Of a stretch of 64,000 bases of DNA, positions 34,045 to 46,742 are shown in pieces. The position numbers and the translations under genes are program-made. The notes beneath the pieces are model-generated. The model saw nothing but the letters and a program-made list of their open reading frames with translations. It did no database searches and was not told the DNA's origin. How positions within the stretch are numbered: position 1 is the stretch's first letter; each line of letters begins with the position of its first letter. This DNA is from Circinella umbellata (lineage: Eukaryota > Mucoromycota > Mucoromycetes > Mucorales > Lichtheimiaceae). The stretch is taken from NCBI GenBank assembly GCA_025093555.1, contig JAIWNF010000057.1, positions 62,001 through 126,000 of the forward strand, in the 5' to 3' direction.

Positions 34045-37000
34045 TTAATAAGAACAAGTACAAGCAAATTTGCCCATGTAATAACAAAGTACCATTGCAA
34101 GAAATACCACAGCCAATTGTTGTCCATTAAATGTAAGTTCATCGGATATGATGATGATATTGTTGTTCTGTACACAAAAAGAGAACAAAAAACAGGTTTG
34201 TTATAAATTAGATACATAATATTTTTCTTTCTTTATATAAAGCCAAGACAATTTACCTGATGACTCTGAGGCACTAACATATATCCCTTGGGGACTTGCA
34301 GTGTGCCCGATCCTGTAGAAATATGTGAAAATTGTGTTGGAGACATAGGGAGTTGTCCCTCTGGTAATGCTTGTCCTATTGATTGTAATGGGTGTAAAGG
34401 ATGATTCAAAAGTGAATGAGACGGGGATGTTGGTGTCACAGGAGATATTGGTCGTTGTTGTTGCTCAGATTGTTCTTTTGTTGCTGTTGTTGTGACAACT
34501 TCTTCATGCGTGGGTTCCGACGGTGCTGCTGATGTACCCTCTGGGTGCTGCTGTGTCGATGGTGATGATACAGATTGCTTTGATTTCTCTTCTACTTTAA
34601 CACTTTCTTTTTCTTTTTTCTCTTTGGATGGAATTTTAATTGGCTTAAGCGATGCTGACTTTGACTCTTTTTCAACCACATTCCTCTTTGTTCGTCGATT
34701 ATCCGTTGTTAACAAGACAACAACCCGTTTTCCTTCCATTTCTGAGCTAGTTGTATAAATTCGTACACTTTTATGGTCCGACGTCATTTCCACGCGTGTT
34801 CCACCTGTTGGAGACACCTTGATATCGAACTGTCCAGAATAAACCGATTTGTGCACCCGAATGTCTGTGCACCATCCGGACTTTCGTTGACGGTATGCGT
34901 GGGATGGCTCGTGCTTTGCAATAAATGAAACTTGATACGATCCTGTCTTCGTTTCAAATTCTTCTTCCACCACTTTGCCAGCTACTCGCCGAATATAGGG
35001 AGGACAACCATATTTTTCAAGATATTTGTTGACATTGTAAACGGAAGCCAATAATTCATCTTGCAATACTTGAGCCGCATTATGAGGAACGTGACATTTG
35101 TAATCCATGTTACACACCATGGTTACATTGACAGATTTTGTACGCCCACGGTCATCCAGATTGGGAGAAAATACCCACCCATATAAATCAGTATGACCAC
35201 GAAGTCCTGAAGTAGTGTTGGTCATTGGATCATTAACACTTGTACTTGTTGTATAAATGGTACCATTGGCAGAATTAGTTTCAATACTAGTAATAGCTGA
35301 AATGTCACAATTTGTAATAGGGAACATATTACGCAATGACCAATGCACTAAATATTCCTTTTGGCTGAATCGCTCTACAACACGCCCATTTTCGAATCGT
35401 TCATCCCCTTTTCAATATACATGTTAGTATAAAAAAACACAGAAACATGAACGTGCAGAACAGTAGTTTGAATATTATAAAAGCAAATAAGAAAATAAAA
35501 ACCTACAAACTTTTCGTGCCCCATAACAATGGACTAGAGAACATAATTGTTCTGCAGTCCATCCTCCTTCAATAATACCATCAGCACGTAAATAAGGTAG
35601 AGATGAGCGATCAGGTAGCATTTTAATGTAAAGTTTTACACCATCATTTTCTCCTTTACTTGTCCAACCATCTAAAGATGAGGAAAGCCGTTTTAATAAA
35701 TCTATACTTTCCGTCTTTTTATTTGGGTGACGATGCGATGGATATAAGTGTCGTTTTGGTGGTTGCTGAAGTGACAGTACTTGCTGCTCGGATTGTTGCT
35801 GTGGTTGCGACTTCTGTAACTGGTGTAGTTGTGGTTGCTGTGATGGCACTTGATTTTGTTGACTTGGAATAGTAGGAGATGGAACTGGTACATCATCTGG
35901 TTCTCTATCAGAGATATCACTATTATCTGCAAATGTGATATGTTTTCGTTGTGACCTGTTATTGATTGGATAAGTTGTAGTTTCATCTACCAATATAGAA
36001 CGCTGTGAATTCGAAGATCGTTGAGAAGATGTTGGTGATGGATTATATAACACGGAAGGCGATTCAAAACTTTGTTGACTTGCTGAAGCATGCTGTTGAG
36101 TAAGAATTCTACATGAAATGATAAATTAATTTTTGTCGGTTAGTATGCCGTCAAATAATATTTCTTATTATTATTACTACTTTATTACCTATGTGGTTTC
36201 TTGGACGCAAGCGGTGGTGGTTCCAATGTATTACCTTCACCAGCAGTTTTGGTACTAAAAACAGAAGGCCGTGATACATATTGAGAAGATTTTTTCTGAG
36301 AACGCATTCGATCTGCTTTCTTTTGTAAATAATCATTAATAGCAGCAATAGCTAATGGACGTCGTGCTAATGATTTTTTTGCAAATCCTGGAACCCAACC
36401 CTTCATATTTTCTTGGATAACAAAAGTCACTCTTGTTGCAGGATTCACACTACCTCGAATGGGTTCTAGAATCCAACCTTGAAGCTAACAATAAAAAGTT
36501 AATTTTAGTTACATAGTATTTGATGCAAAAAAAAAATCTATTCATATGAGTAAAAAAAGGCCGCCTTAATGAAATTATAATCTACCTTAATTTGTGCACG
36601 GACTCTTCCAGGGATTTTAGGGATACGAGGTGATTCAACACTCGTGCATGCGAAAATAATGGCACCATCATGAGTGCATTCAATCTTCTCAATAAGTGAT
36701 AAATCTCGTGGTCTATAAATAATTATATATTTTTATAGGCAGGTTGTTGATTGTTGTAAGCAATGGTAACGTCGTACACATAATATATAAAATTAAATAT
36801 ACACTTAGAATACATAACAGAGGAAAAATATATATACAATAATTACTTGGAAGTTGCGGTTGCTTTGGTGACTTCATATGTCAATGAGGTTGTTTCATTA
36901 AGATTTTCAATAAGATTACCATCTTCAAAACTTATTTATGTATATAAAAAAAGAAATCCCAGTATTAATTAATTTATATCAATATCAATATAACTACTAT

Positions 37001-37767
37001 TATTGTTATTATTACTAGCCATTATCATCACTATTAATATCGCTTATATTGCTATTTTTCTTACTAGTATATAAATATAAATTAACTTACTTTTCATCCC
37101 ATAATCGACGCATGCCAATAACATAAAAAATCGACTGAGGTGAAAATCCTTGAATAATTGCTTGACCTTTAAATAAAGGAGTCTTATCTGCTTTATTCAC
37201 ACCATTCTTCATATGAACCACCACGCCACTTTTATGCTTTAATGCCTTTTTCCATCCATCATCACGAACTACTTGCTTTAATGTTGCAAGAGCGTTGTCA
37301 GCTTGAAAACAATGGTAAGCAGGTGACGATAACATTGGGTCCATGAATCCTCCATTACCATTATTTGATGATGATGATAAAGAAGTGGGTGATCGTAATG
37401 GGAATAAGGATGATAATTTGCTGGTCGCACTAGTACCAAAACCACTACTATTGTTGTTGCCAAAATGATGGTGCACATGTAATGTATCATCTTCATCTTC
37501 ACTGAAAATCATTCCACTAGTACTTTTATTGTTAGATTCTGAAGAGTGATATTTTGCTGATGTTGCAGTAGGTGATGATATACGATTTTCATTGCCTGCA
37601 TTTGCAGCGGCTCCAAGACTAGGTGAGTTTGTTACTACGGTAAATTGATCATCCCAATCATATTCGTCAGGGCCAAGGGCAAGTAGTGAAGGAGGTGCTG
37701 GTAGGCGTGTTGCAATCTTTTGTTGTTTTTGCTGTTGTCTCATGGGTTCAATGATTGGATGGGGCAT
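34045..37767 (-). CDS. Tail-anchored protein with two START domains
   Basis: Seven exons join in phase: 37,767-37,091, 36,930-36,847, 36,712-36,586, 36,484-36,189, 36,108-35,507, 35,407-34,257 and 34,167-34,045, giving 1,019 residues. A disordered N-terminus of about 150 residues precedes START-1 (about residues 165-390: DDGWKKALKHKSGVVVHMK, WDENFEDGN, VTFVIQENMKGWVPGF). START-2 (about 490-760) begins SLDGWTSKGENDGVKLYIKM, has the parallel motif WDERFENGR and ends LASVYNVNKYLEKYGCPPYI. A long Ser/Pro/Lys/Glu linker follows. A final hydrophobic segment, LAVVFLAMVLCYYMGKFACT, near the C-terminus suggests a tail anchor. START domains bind and move sterols or phospholipids, often at membrane contact sites. 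That this protein moves lipid between a membrane and the cytosol is inferred from the fold. An alternative 5' splice site at exon 5 was rejected because only GTTT|GTAGGT keeps the WDERF motif in frame. Confidence 0.9.
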
Positions 37768-37792
37768 GGTATATTAGTATATAACACGAAAA

Positions 37793-37798
37793 ACGCGT
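37793..37798. promoter_or_regulatory. ACGCGT site just upstream of START gene
   Basis: ACGCGT lies 26 bp before the ATG of the double-START gene. It is a single hexamer match in AT-rich DNA and so close to the start that it may lie in the leader; the assignment is weak. Confidence 0.2.
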
Positions 37799-40700
37799 AG
37801 ACTAAGTTATTAGTAATAAAGGAATGAAAAGTTAATTGTTGATGATGCTTGCATGAATAACTAATGCAAGATGTAAGGTAAAAACAAAAAATAAACGAAT
37901 TAAAGAGAAGGGAGGAGGGAAAGTGTGCGTGAAAAGGAATAGGTAAAAGAAAAAAAAAGAGATAGGTTACTACAAGTTATTGTGGCAAAAAAAAAGAGCT
38001 TTTTTTGTCTTTAGGTTTCACAACCCATTTTGATTCGTGTTACCATAAGCCTGGATACGAAGATCATAAACAATAAGAATTTGAAGACCATTGCGCTTCA
38101 AGTCTCTATAACTCATCATTGTAGATATTATATCTTTCGTCATTTTATAATTAATTTATGCAAAATAACATTATTAATGAATAACAGACATTATTCGTTG
38201 ATAGAGTGTGTTGGCACATTTTACACACTTAAAGGGGATGAGGTGATATGATAGAAGGAGTACATTTTGAAGATGAGGAGTGGGAAAGAGTGAAGAATAA
38301 AAAGGCATTTGCCTCTCAAAAAAAAAAGTTACACATGGCGCTGATGTTTTTCATTGATTATATCCGAAAACCCCGAAGAACAACTTAGATGTGATGATCT
38401 GCATTGCATATAAAACCGCATATTTTTACATAAAAAAAGTCTTTACTGGTAATAAAAAGGAAAGAAACTGACCACGAATTTCATCAATCTCACCTTACTG
38501 TGCATATATATTTCTTTGTGACTCTTACTCACCGCCACTTATCCATAAAAAGGAGAAAAACTCGAGGGTTATAATTTTTATTGATCTCAAGGAGATACCT
38601 TTTTCTATTAGGCTATAATGATAATTTCTATCAACTACATGCTAATGTAAATGATATATGTATTATTTTCTCCCTGAGATTGATTATTAATTAAACTGAT
38701 TTCGAATACATAGTCGCACTGTTAGAATCGTAGCTACAAATGTTTTTTTTATACATTTTGTTACCTGGAAACAAATGTGGTGTAGAAGGAGGAAAAAAGA
38801 ACTCAGAAGATTACAAGTAGGTAGTAGCGGTACATAACAATATATAAATACTACTAAAGCGGGACAACATAATTATAATAGCTTTAATAATATTGCTCGT
38901 ATAATAAAAGTTTTAAGAAAATGTTGGTTCAATAAAGAGTCATCCTAAATCTATATAACTGTTTTAGACTTTGTGTCTTGAATATAAATCTTTAGTTTTC
39001 ATCTTGTGACTCTTAAAGACATTAATATTGCTGAACTGTACGTATATCTAATCAAAAGAGAAAAAATAAATCAAAGGATGTTTGAGTACACGCTTATATA
39101 TAAACGGAATCATTGTATTACTTTATGAGATATTTTTTTATAGCCTGTATCTTGATAAAGAAAAAGGACGAATAATGAAAAAAAATTTTGACTAGTTTTT
39201 TTTTTTTAGTTAATCTCTTTTTTCTATTTTCAAGGTGATAATTGTAGTCTTTTCCTGTTTGGTATCATTGTAAAATCGCCGGTACAAAAAATACGGAATC
39301 AATATAACTTATATGGGATGGTTGAAAAAGCATGAAAGAAAAACCTTAAAACTCGTAGTTACCCTGTTATTATATAAAGCAAAAACAAGAAATGCTTTAT
39401 ATAATATTAAAAGTTCCGGTTTAAAAGAAGAGATATATTCAATATATAACATACAGTAAATACTATAGCACAGAAAGAAAACAAAGAAGAAATGGGCGTG
39501 TTGTATTTTCCTATTTTTCTTTTTATTTATAATACCATCAAATCATCAAATTATAAAAACTAAATAAATGTTGCTGCATATGGTATATCGATATGTACCT
39601 TCACCGAAATCTACCCGTGATGTCTTTTGGATTGATCATGAATATAAAAAGATGATATACAGATGAATAAAAGAATTAACTACATGTTTTGGGAAATAAC
39701 AGACTTCACATTCTTACTACGTAGCAACAACGAATATGAACACATATTCATTTTTTCCATTCACTGTTTTGTACTGTGCGTAACAACATACAGTTTAAGT
39801 ATTTCCTTAGAATAAAACAGAGGAAATAGCATGTGCAAGTATGATTCTCATACATCTTTCTATCATGTTGATGCAAATGATCGGGTATTAACTTCTATGA
39901 GAATTTTCGGAACATAAATGTTATTATGCGTCTCATATATATGTATTTGACTTTTTTCTTCAAAGTATATAGCGTATGTAGTACAAAAAACAATTTATAT
40001 GGTATTTATCGCAATTAATACTTCATTTAACATATCATGTAAAAAATTGATTAAGAAACTATCTTTATCAGATTCTTCCTTCCCCACTCACTCACTCTTC
40101 TCCTCTCACTCTCTGTATGGAGATTATCTTGCATACAATTGTTGGAAATAGGCCATTTATTTATATAATAACACAAAGTATGGTGACTCATCTTGGCAGA
40201 ACTTGTCGATGAGTAAAAATTGGCAAAAAGAAATCTGGATTTTTTTTACTGTGTTTCTAGCTCATTTTGAGTATTGTCATATGGTAACATATGACAAATC
40301 TTAACATTATACATTAGTAAAGAGGAATTTCGTTACTATTACAATTGTCTTTTCAATTGTTCATTTCCGTCAGCTTCTGGAGACATAAGGTAAAAATCAA
40401 TCTAAAAGGAAAAGCCAAGTGGGGATAGATTGACTAACAAAGGTGATAATATGCCATAATTCAGGTCCAAGTGTGAATGATGTAATAAACACTCACTCTT
40501 TTTCGATGTGTCTATTGATTATTTAGATATGACATTCTATAGTTTAATTCCTTCATACATTATATGCATACACACATCGTAAACTTTCTAGGCTAATTAT
40601 CAACCCTGTTGGGGGATTAAAACCCAGAAAGAAAAAGATTGATTTGTATATTTCCCAGGTTTTTTTTCTGTCGGAATTATGATACCCATTTGGTATCGCG

Positions 40701-41646
40701 CGAGAGGCAGGTTATCATAGTATAATTTAAGCGAAGAAATAATAATAATAGTAAGCATGTAACGCACACGCACCATCCAAAATGAGTTAAAACGTGGCTG
40801 GTCAAATCAAATTATAGTCGGGGATGAAAAAAAAACCTATTTTGCAGGGACACTGTGTAACAAAAAGTGGTCAGTACATTCTTTTTGTTTGATTTCTTCT
40901 ATTTTATTTTCTCTTTTATAGGAAATATTACTACATCTGTAGTATGTAACGGTTCCATTAGAGGGGAGTTTTCGAATATCTATCTTCTTTCTCAGTTTTA
41001 CTTATTATTTTCAAATCTATAAAATGAAAATGAAAATGAAAATGAAAATGACTGGTATATCAAGATAGAGAGAGGACGAAGAACCTCGGAAACAAAAGCA
41101 TATTAATTCATTGAAAGAATATACAATCCGTAATTGAAGGGATATCCACGCGGACAAATAACGCATTCTGAGTGGCCAATTCTTGGCGATCTCACAGCGC
41201 ACAGAGGTTTTTCAAATATTATATATATATATATATATATAATATAATATAAAATAAAATTTATGTATTTCTTATGTTACACTTCAGTTTTGTAAGCGAG
41301 GTGGGAAATTATGTGTTGTTGTTCCAGATGATTTAGTTACGATGGCAGCAGATAAAGGTAGGAAAGCGGTTACATCCGAATGAAAGGATATCTGTATAAT
41401 ACATCTATTTCATAGTAGATCTAATGAAAGCTTTTTTTGTAACATTTATGCACACACAGAATTACTTTTTGGCACGTCGCTTTTTGAGGTTATGAGAACA
41501 AAAAGAATGGTAGTGACAAAATAACAATAATAGTCCATAAGCACACGGGCCCTCTTTTGTTTGTTTGCTTGTTTGTTCAAAATGTATATTTTATAAGAAA
41601 GGAAATCTGGGACTTCGGCAAAAAAAAAAAAGTGAAAACTTGCTAA

Positions 41647-41651
<5 letters not shown>

Positions 41652-41712
<61 letters not shown>
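41652..41712. repeat. CT dinucleotide repeat, about 30 units
   Basis: An uninterrupted CT run of 61 bp lies about 610 bp upstream of the MYND gene ATG. Confidence 0.95.
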
Positions 41713-41716
<4 letters not shown>

Positions 41717-42003
41717 CTCTCTTTTTCATTTTTGCTTATATTTATCTATTGAAATTGTCGTTGTTTGTTTTTATCAAAAAATCTTTTCTTTCTTTCTCTC
41801 TTTCAGTTTATCCTCATTCTTGGATCGTTTTTCAAATGTTCATCGGAGCTTAATCATCTAGCTGTGAGATCTGAATAATTGGGTAAATCTGCTCGACACA
41901 CACGATGTCACTCGGCTTTCTCCGCTAACTTCTGCTTGGCTAATGCTTATTTTCGCCGCTATTTTACCCTGTACTGTTGGCTCAGAAGCACAAAACATCC
42001 CAT

Positions 42004-42009
42004 CACGTG
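42004..42009. promoter_or_regulatory. CACGTG E-box upstream of MYND gene
   Basis: CACGTG followed by a G-rich stretch (GTGGGTGGGGG, and 10 G at 42,051-42,060) sits about 310 bp before the MYND gene start. bHLH factors bind this palindrome in other fungi; use here is inferred. Confidence 0.3.
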
Positions 42010-42319
42010 TGGGTGGGGGAGACAAGTAAAGATTGTCTTTCTTTTTTTTTGGGGGGGGGGGTGGAGATGAAGGGCAGGATACACAACAGAGCCAGAAGTA
42101 TATATATAATAAAGCAAAACCGATACATCCCTCTTTCTCTCTCCATTAATCTCCTCTTTTTTTTTCTTTTTGCGCTAACCTATAAAGTGCTATAACCGAA
42201 CCCAAATAATTCCATCCCCAAAAGAATAAAAACTTTTTTTTGTTTCCGTGCATATATAATTATAAGATAAACCACACAACTACTTTATTTAATCTATACT
42301 ATTCAACAACATTCAAACA

Positions 42320-43408
42320 ATGCTTCTTACAAGTCATCCATTAATTCCATCTACTGCCCATATTACTAGAAACCAACAGTCTCAAGAAGATAAGCTTTGG
42401 GATCATATCTCTAACTCTTCTTCGCGACGCACCACACAAGGGTATGTTTATCTTCAAGATGCTCTTTCACGTCGTGGGTCATTGGCTGATGTGGTAGAAC
42501 TAGCTTCTCGCGAACATACTTGCCATGACGCGATAAAATGTTACAACTGTGATATTGTTGCCATGTACTATCTTCTTGGTATCGAATGGGTTCTCAAACA
42601 AGCAGAAACTTCACGAACCCGAGGGGCTGAAGATACAATTTCATGTACACCAGATTTACTCGAGTTGATTTGGCAAATGTGCCAAATGGTTTTAACACAT
42701 TTAAATGCTCCTTTTCCAGTTGGTGACTGGTATGTGGCAATGACAAAACAACTTTGGTTATTGGCAAAACAGCTCAAGGAAGAAACAAATGGATCGGATT
42801 GCTGCGTTGTAAACTCTTCAACCACATCTACATTTAATAACAGCAATAATACTTATTTCCAACAACAGCAACATCATGGTCATTATCAACATAATATTAC
42901 TACTAACGTTACGTCGTTATCATCACCACCACCTTCGCCTATGGTTTTTGAAGATAAAGAAATGGAAATGTGTGATGAACAGGAAGCATATCGTCGTGCA
43001 ATCCGTATCACTATCTATAATTGTCGTGCTTTGGTTTCTCAAAATGATAGTGAAATTGATAAAGCTATTGTTTACTTTCGTAAATGTGTTGCTGTTCGTC
43101 CTCCTCCCACTTTGAAGACTCAAAAATCACTTCGACAAACAGCAATAGTAGCACTTGATCGTTTACTAGCACAACAAAACTCTAATAATTCGACAAAGTC
43201 ATCAAGAAGTAGTTCAATTTCAAGTATTAGCGGCGGATCTGCATCCTCTTCTTCCATGTGTGGAAACTGTGGGGTTGAAAAGCGTACAATGCCTGTCTGT
43301 GCAATATGTCGTGCCAAGTTTTATTGTAGTTCTCGATGTCTTGTTGCTCATAAGGCTAAACATCAAAAGGAATGCAAAGGACGTGTTGGTATCCGAAACC
43401 CTAATTAA
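42320..43408 (+). CDS. MYND zinc-finger protein
   Basis: Single exon of 362 residues from an ATG in good context to TAA. The last 45 residues form a MYND finger: CGNC, CAICRAKFYCSSRC, then HKAKHQKEC, with the eight Cys/His ligands of the C6HC type in order. MYND fingers bind proline-rich partners. The N-terminal 150 residues are helical (KLWDHIS, YVYLQDALSRRGSLADVVEL, IVAMYYLLGIEWVLKQAE), and a second helical block (EAYRRAIRITIYNCRALV, IDKAIVYFRKCVAV) resembles a TPR-like pair, a combination common among fungal MYND proteins. The two are separated by an Asn/Gln/His-rich linker, and a Ser-rich linker precedes the finger. No SET domain is present, so it is not a SMYD methyltransferase. The partner and pathway are unknown. 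An upstream TATA-like ATATATAATAAAG lies near 42,101. Confidence 0.9.
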   Translation: MLLTSHPLIPSTAHITRNQQSQEDKLWDHISNSSSRRTTQGYVYLQDALSRRGSLADVVELASREHTCHDAIKCYNCDIVAMYYLLGIEWVLKQAETSRTRGAEDTISCTPDLLELIWQMCQMVLTHLNAPFPVGDWYVAMTKQLWLLAKQLKEETNGSDCCVVNSSTTSTFNNSNNTYFQQQQHHGHYQHNITTNVTSLSSPPPSPMVFEDKEMEMCDEQEAYRRAIRITIYNCRALVSQNDSEIDKAIVYFRKCVAVRPPPTLKTQKSLRQTAIVALDRLLAQQNSNNSTKSSRSSSISSISGGSASSSSMCGNCGVEKRTMPVCAICRAKFYCSSRCLVAHKAKHQKECKGRVGIRNPN

Positions 43409-44409
43409 AATATACATACATAGCAAAAAAAAAGCCGGCTTTTTACTTTACTTCCTCCCCTTTTACATGTTCCTGATTACTACTGTTATTTTTAGCAACC
43501 CACATATAGTTGATACCACTTATTTACTCGTTTATTTTTTATTCACACTACATTTTGTATAGCCTTTATATTATTTAATCTTTTGTATACTTTTTTGATT
43601 ACCCTCTCTCTTTCATCTACGTATCTCTATAATATTATCTATCTTTTATCAATGTACATTACTGTTTACTCCGTGTTATTTATGTTGTGATTATCATTCT
43701 CATGTATGACAATTCATCTTATAAAAAAGGGAAATTGACATTACTGCTTCTGGATGATTTATTGCTACCCATGTGACCTCACGATACTTTTTCAATAACT
43801 TTACCACTAGTATAAAAATATTCTTTTTGCAAATGATCCCAGATATGTAGTAGACTAGTACACTTATCGCAATGGAACACGAAAAAAACTAGCACAATTA
43901 TATACATGTTTACCTTCTTTAATTCTTGTTTACTTTTGAATGTTAGAATTATAATATATATTACTCAAGTTACATAGTTACTAATCGCTGATACGTATTT
44001 ATGGTTGACGCCACCTTCTCATCAAATATTTGGGGTATGTATAATGTATAGTTGGTTGCCGCCTAAATATTATAATATAAAGTTGAGACGTATTTTTCAT
44101 GGTAGGACAAAAAAACGCAAGTTTATTTTAAGTAAGAAAAGAAAACTTCAAAAGAAGATAATCAAAAAGTTATTTTATATGTTACAAATAAACTCTTGGC
44201 ATATTATTTACGTACACAAAAAAAAGACCCAGACAAAAGAAACATTCAAGTCCAAATCCTGCTTGTAAAACTTTTTTTTTTCTTAGACAATATTAAACAT
44301 AAATTTTACACTCTTTTTTTTTGTCCGCAAGGTCTCGCAGGCACACCTTTTTTGTTTTCCTTTGTGATCGGTTGTCCGATTGTAGTATTTTTGAGTAACA
44401 TTAAATACA
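43409..44409. other. Intergenic DNA before the mobile region
   Basis: AT-rich 3' flank of the MYND gene with no frame of coding character. The inverted-repeat arm begins near 44,410. Confidence 0.5.
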
Positions 44410-45021
44410 TACAGGATTTTTCCTAATGATTGGCGGGGGATATTTTTTCATTTTGGCGCTGGAAGGTCTTTTGATTGGCAATGTGATTTTTGCAATTGGC
44501 ATGAAGTAAAATTTACAATGGTGGTGTAATTTCAGATGTTGCCAGAATTACAAAAGTCGTATGGCGGTTGAGAACTGTAAATTTAGCCTCTTCTTTAAAA
44601 TAAATTTTTTTCGCGTACATTATAGCTTTATGATTTATCTAAAAAAACATATCAAAATATGATAAATATGAGGGACAGAAGGGAAGAACTAAGAGCACTA
44701 GCTCCACCCACCAAATGAAAAAATAAAGATCTGGTTAACTATATTGCAAAGGCATATAACGGTCAGCTAGATGACCATCTGCGTGTGGCTACAATCGCAG
44801 TATGCTGTTGGAGATGATAAATTGTATACAAAGGAGTTACATTATATGATACAAAAGGAGTTTGCTGGAATTTGCTACTATATACATGCACAAATGATAT
44901 TGCCACGTTAACAAAGTATTTTTTTTTTCTGGAGAGAAGTAAAGATTTTTAGGTTTAGTGAGATTTTGATTCATCTTTTGAGTCTTTGTACATAAGAAAT
45001 ATGTAATTGAAATAATATTTA

Positions 45022-45241
45022 TCAGTACGAATATTGATTATGCCAGTAAGGATAGGTGAATGATGTAGCGATGTTTTGATTATCGTTATTATTATAATGT
45101 TGTTGGTAATTGTGTATACGCGTTTTGTTTGGTACATGTATAAACTATTATTTAGTGCCTTATTGATATATAGTAGCCATAAGTGCTTTCTACAACGTGG
45201 CACTTTTTTACTATTGGGATAGATTGATACACAGGAATCAT
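45022..45241 (-). CDS. Possible two-exon 50-residue gene, left copy
   Basis: An ATG at 45,241 opens MIPVYQSIPI, then a 67-nt GT-AG intron (GTAAAA...AATAATAG), then an exon with HYNNNDNQN and a YPYWHNQYSY ending, phase 0. The inverted copy at 58,289-58,508 is identical over this span by eye. No family is recognised. The exons could instead be the 3' end of a longer gene. The overlapping single-frame reading (MYDSCVS...) is judged less likely because its composition is Ile/Thr-rich and frame-arbitrary. Confidence 0.35.
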
Positions 45242-45564
45242 ACATATTAAAATAGCTTGAATTTATCCTTATTGTTTATTTTTCTGATGGAAATCAATAT
45301 ATACTCTCTATCCACATTTTATAATAAAATGCGCTTCGAAGTATCGTAGTAATGGAATGAGAAAGGACGGTGGAAGTAAGTGTGTTTTGATGGTTATTTA
45401 TACAAAGCAGATTTTTCCTTTCCTTTTTTTAAAGAAGAAAAAAAAATACACTAAATATTTGATGACCCAATCTTGCTTAAAAAATATATCAAAGTTTTAT
45501 TAATTTTAGACACTGTTTAGCATGTACAAAATATACTAAACAAGAGTTGGTACAAAGTTGGATA

Positions 45565-46237
45565 TCAGGCAGAATCAGAGGAGGCACTGTCGGTTCCGTC
45601 ATCAAGAGTATCTTTAAAGACGTCGCTTTGAGGTATACAAAAGCTGTTTGGTATATTATCAGCTTCAAATATATGCTTGATCGTTTCCTCTTCTTCAATT
45701 GTGGGGTCCGAATGCTTAGAGCGCAAATCATTATCAACTTGTCTTGCTCTTCAAGCAATTCCTATAGAACGATCCATCATTAGCCATTTGCTATACCGAT
45801 CATACTTATTCATAACCCAGTACTAACCTGTAAACGTGCGACAAATTTCAAAATCTCATACCAATAATAGCGTTCTTGATATCCAACAGGGACAAAGCGC
45901 TTTTTTGTTCTTCAAAAACAAATTTTTTATCGTCGGTGATGCTCATTACAGATAACGTCAAAGTTTGTTTGATTGAATGAATACATATTGATTTGTAATG
46001 AGTAAGAGTTGAGAAGCGTGTATTTGAGAATTTGTAAGCTTTGAGAAAGATGATCGAGGTTAATGCTTCTATATTCTTAAGGGTATCGCCATATGTATGT
46101 TGCACATCCTCCCATCTTGGTTCTGATGATGCTTTGAAAATTACTCGTCCATCATCCATAATACCAGTATTTGTAGCGTAACCAATGCCATCTGCGTTAC
46201 TTGATGATGTTGACTGCATGGCTTTACGGCTTTTCAT
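45565..46237 (-). pseudogene. Spliced unknown gene of the arm, left copy (gene 2)
   Basis: The main exon (46,237 to about 45,840) reads KSRKAMQSTSSSNADGIGY, then SEPRWEDVQHTYGDTLKNIE and YKSICIHSIKQTLTLSVMSI. Near its end the natural frame appears to change to VPVGYQERYYWYEILKFVAR before a GTTAGT donor. The last exon, in the frame SKHSDPTIEEEETIKHIF and ending DGTDSASSDSA, gives an acidic C-terminus and a TGA at 45,565. I could not connect the last exon in a single unambiguous phase, and the frame change suggests damage. The same pieces occur in the right arm. I do not recognise the protein; it may belong to a multi-copy, perhaps transposon-carried, family. Confidence 0.5.
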
Positions 46238-46613
46238 CGAAACTTCACACCTAATCTAATAATAATTGTAAGAAAAAAAGAAAGGGTATCAATCCGTGAT
46301 TCATCATTCTCATTCATCTAATTAGATAACTTACCATTCAAAATGAATATCTTGATATTGGTTTTCAAAGTGGCTAAAGATAGGAACGATATACATGGAA
46401 AAAAATGTTCGTTCATGGTTGGGAATCAATCCATGGTCATAAAATGTAGAACATTTTATTAAATAAAACATATATAATTGTTTAAAATTATAATAAAAAA
46501 ATATAAAATTATATTATAATTTTTTTTTATTTTTTGGAATAATTAATTTTTAAAAAAAAAGTTTAAATTATGTTAATTATATAAATGTTATCAACTATTA
46601 TGATTAATCTAAA

Positions 46614-46740
46614 TTTGAGGTGGCGGAATGGTAATGAGCATTCCCTCCTCTAAGCAAGACCTACCGGATCGAAGCTTAGCTTGACAGAGTAATAACAATA
46701 TCAAATTAATCTACTGTTTACAGTAAAATTAATTGTTATT
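46614..46740 (+). other. tRNA-like (pol III box) module and hairpin, left arm
   Basis: TGGCGGAATGG (46,621-46,631) fits the tRNA A box and GGATCGAAGCT (46,666-46,676) approximates the B box, 34 nt apart as in tRNA genes. Acceptor and T stems pair poorly, so this is not a working tRNA. About 25 nt on, ATTAATcTACTGTTTACAGT forms the core of a near-perfect hairpin (about 46,705-46,733). It may be a tRNA-derived SINE end, a tRNA pseudogene or a pol III promoter. Confidence 0.45.
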
Positions 46741-46742
46741 GA

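Larger units (their letters stand above)
37799..42319. other. Long gene-poor intergenic region
   Basis: About 4.5 kb between divergent genes with no convincing frame, exon chain or RNA gene. It includes five AAATGA units near 41,022-41,050, a TA run at 41,219-41,240, a 61-bp CT run and G runs before the MYND gene. Confidence 0.5.

Noticed and set aside
35497..35520. Alternative donors AAA|GTTTGT and TGTAG|GTTTTT at START exon 5
   Set aside because: They give the wrong phase for exon 6; only GTTT|GTAGGT restores the WDERF motif that parallels START-1.
46614..46690. A functional tRNA gene
   Set aside because: T-stem and acceptor pairing are mostly lost and the right-arm copy is further eroded.
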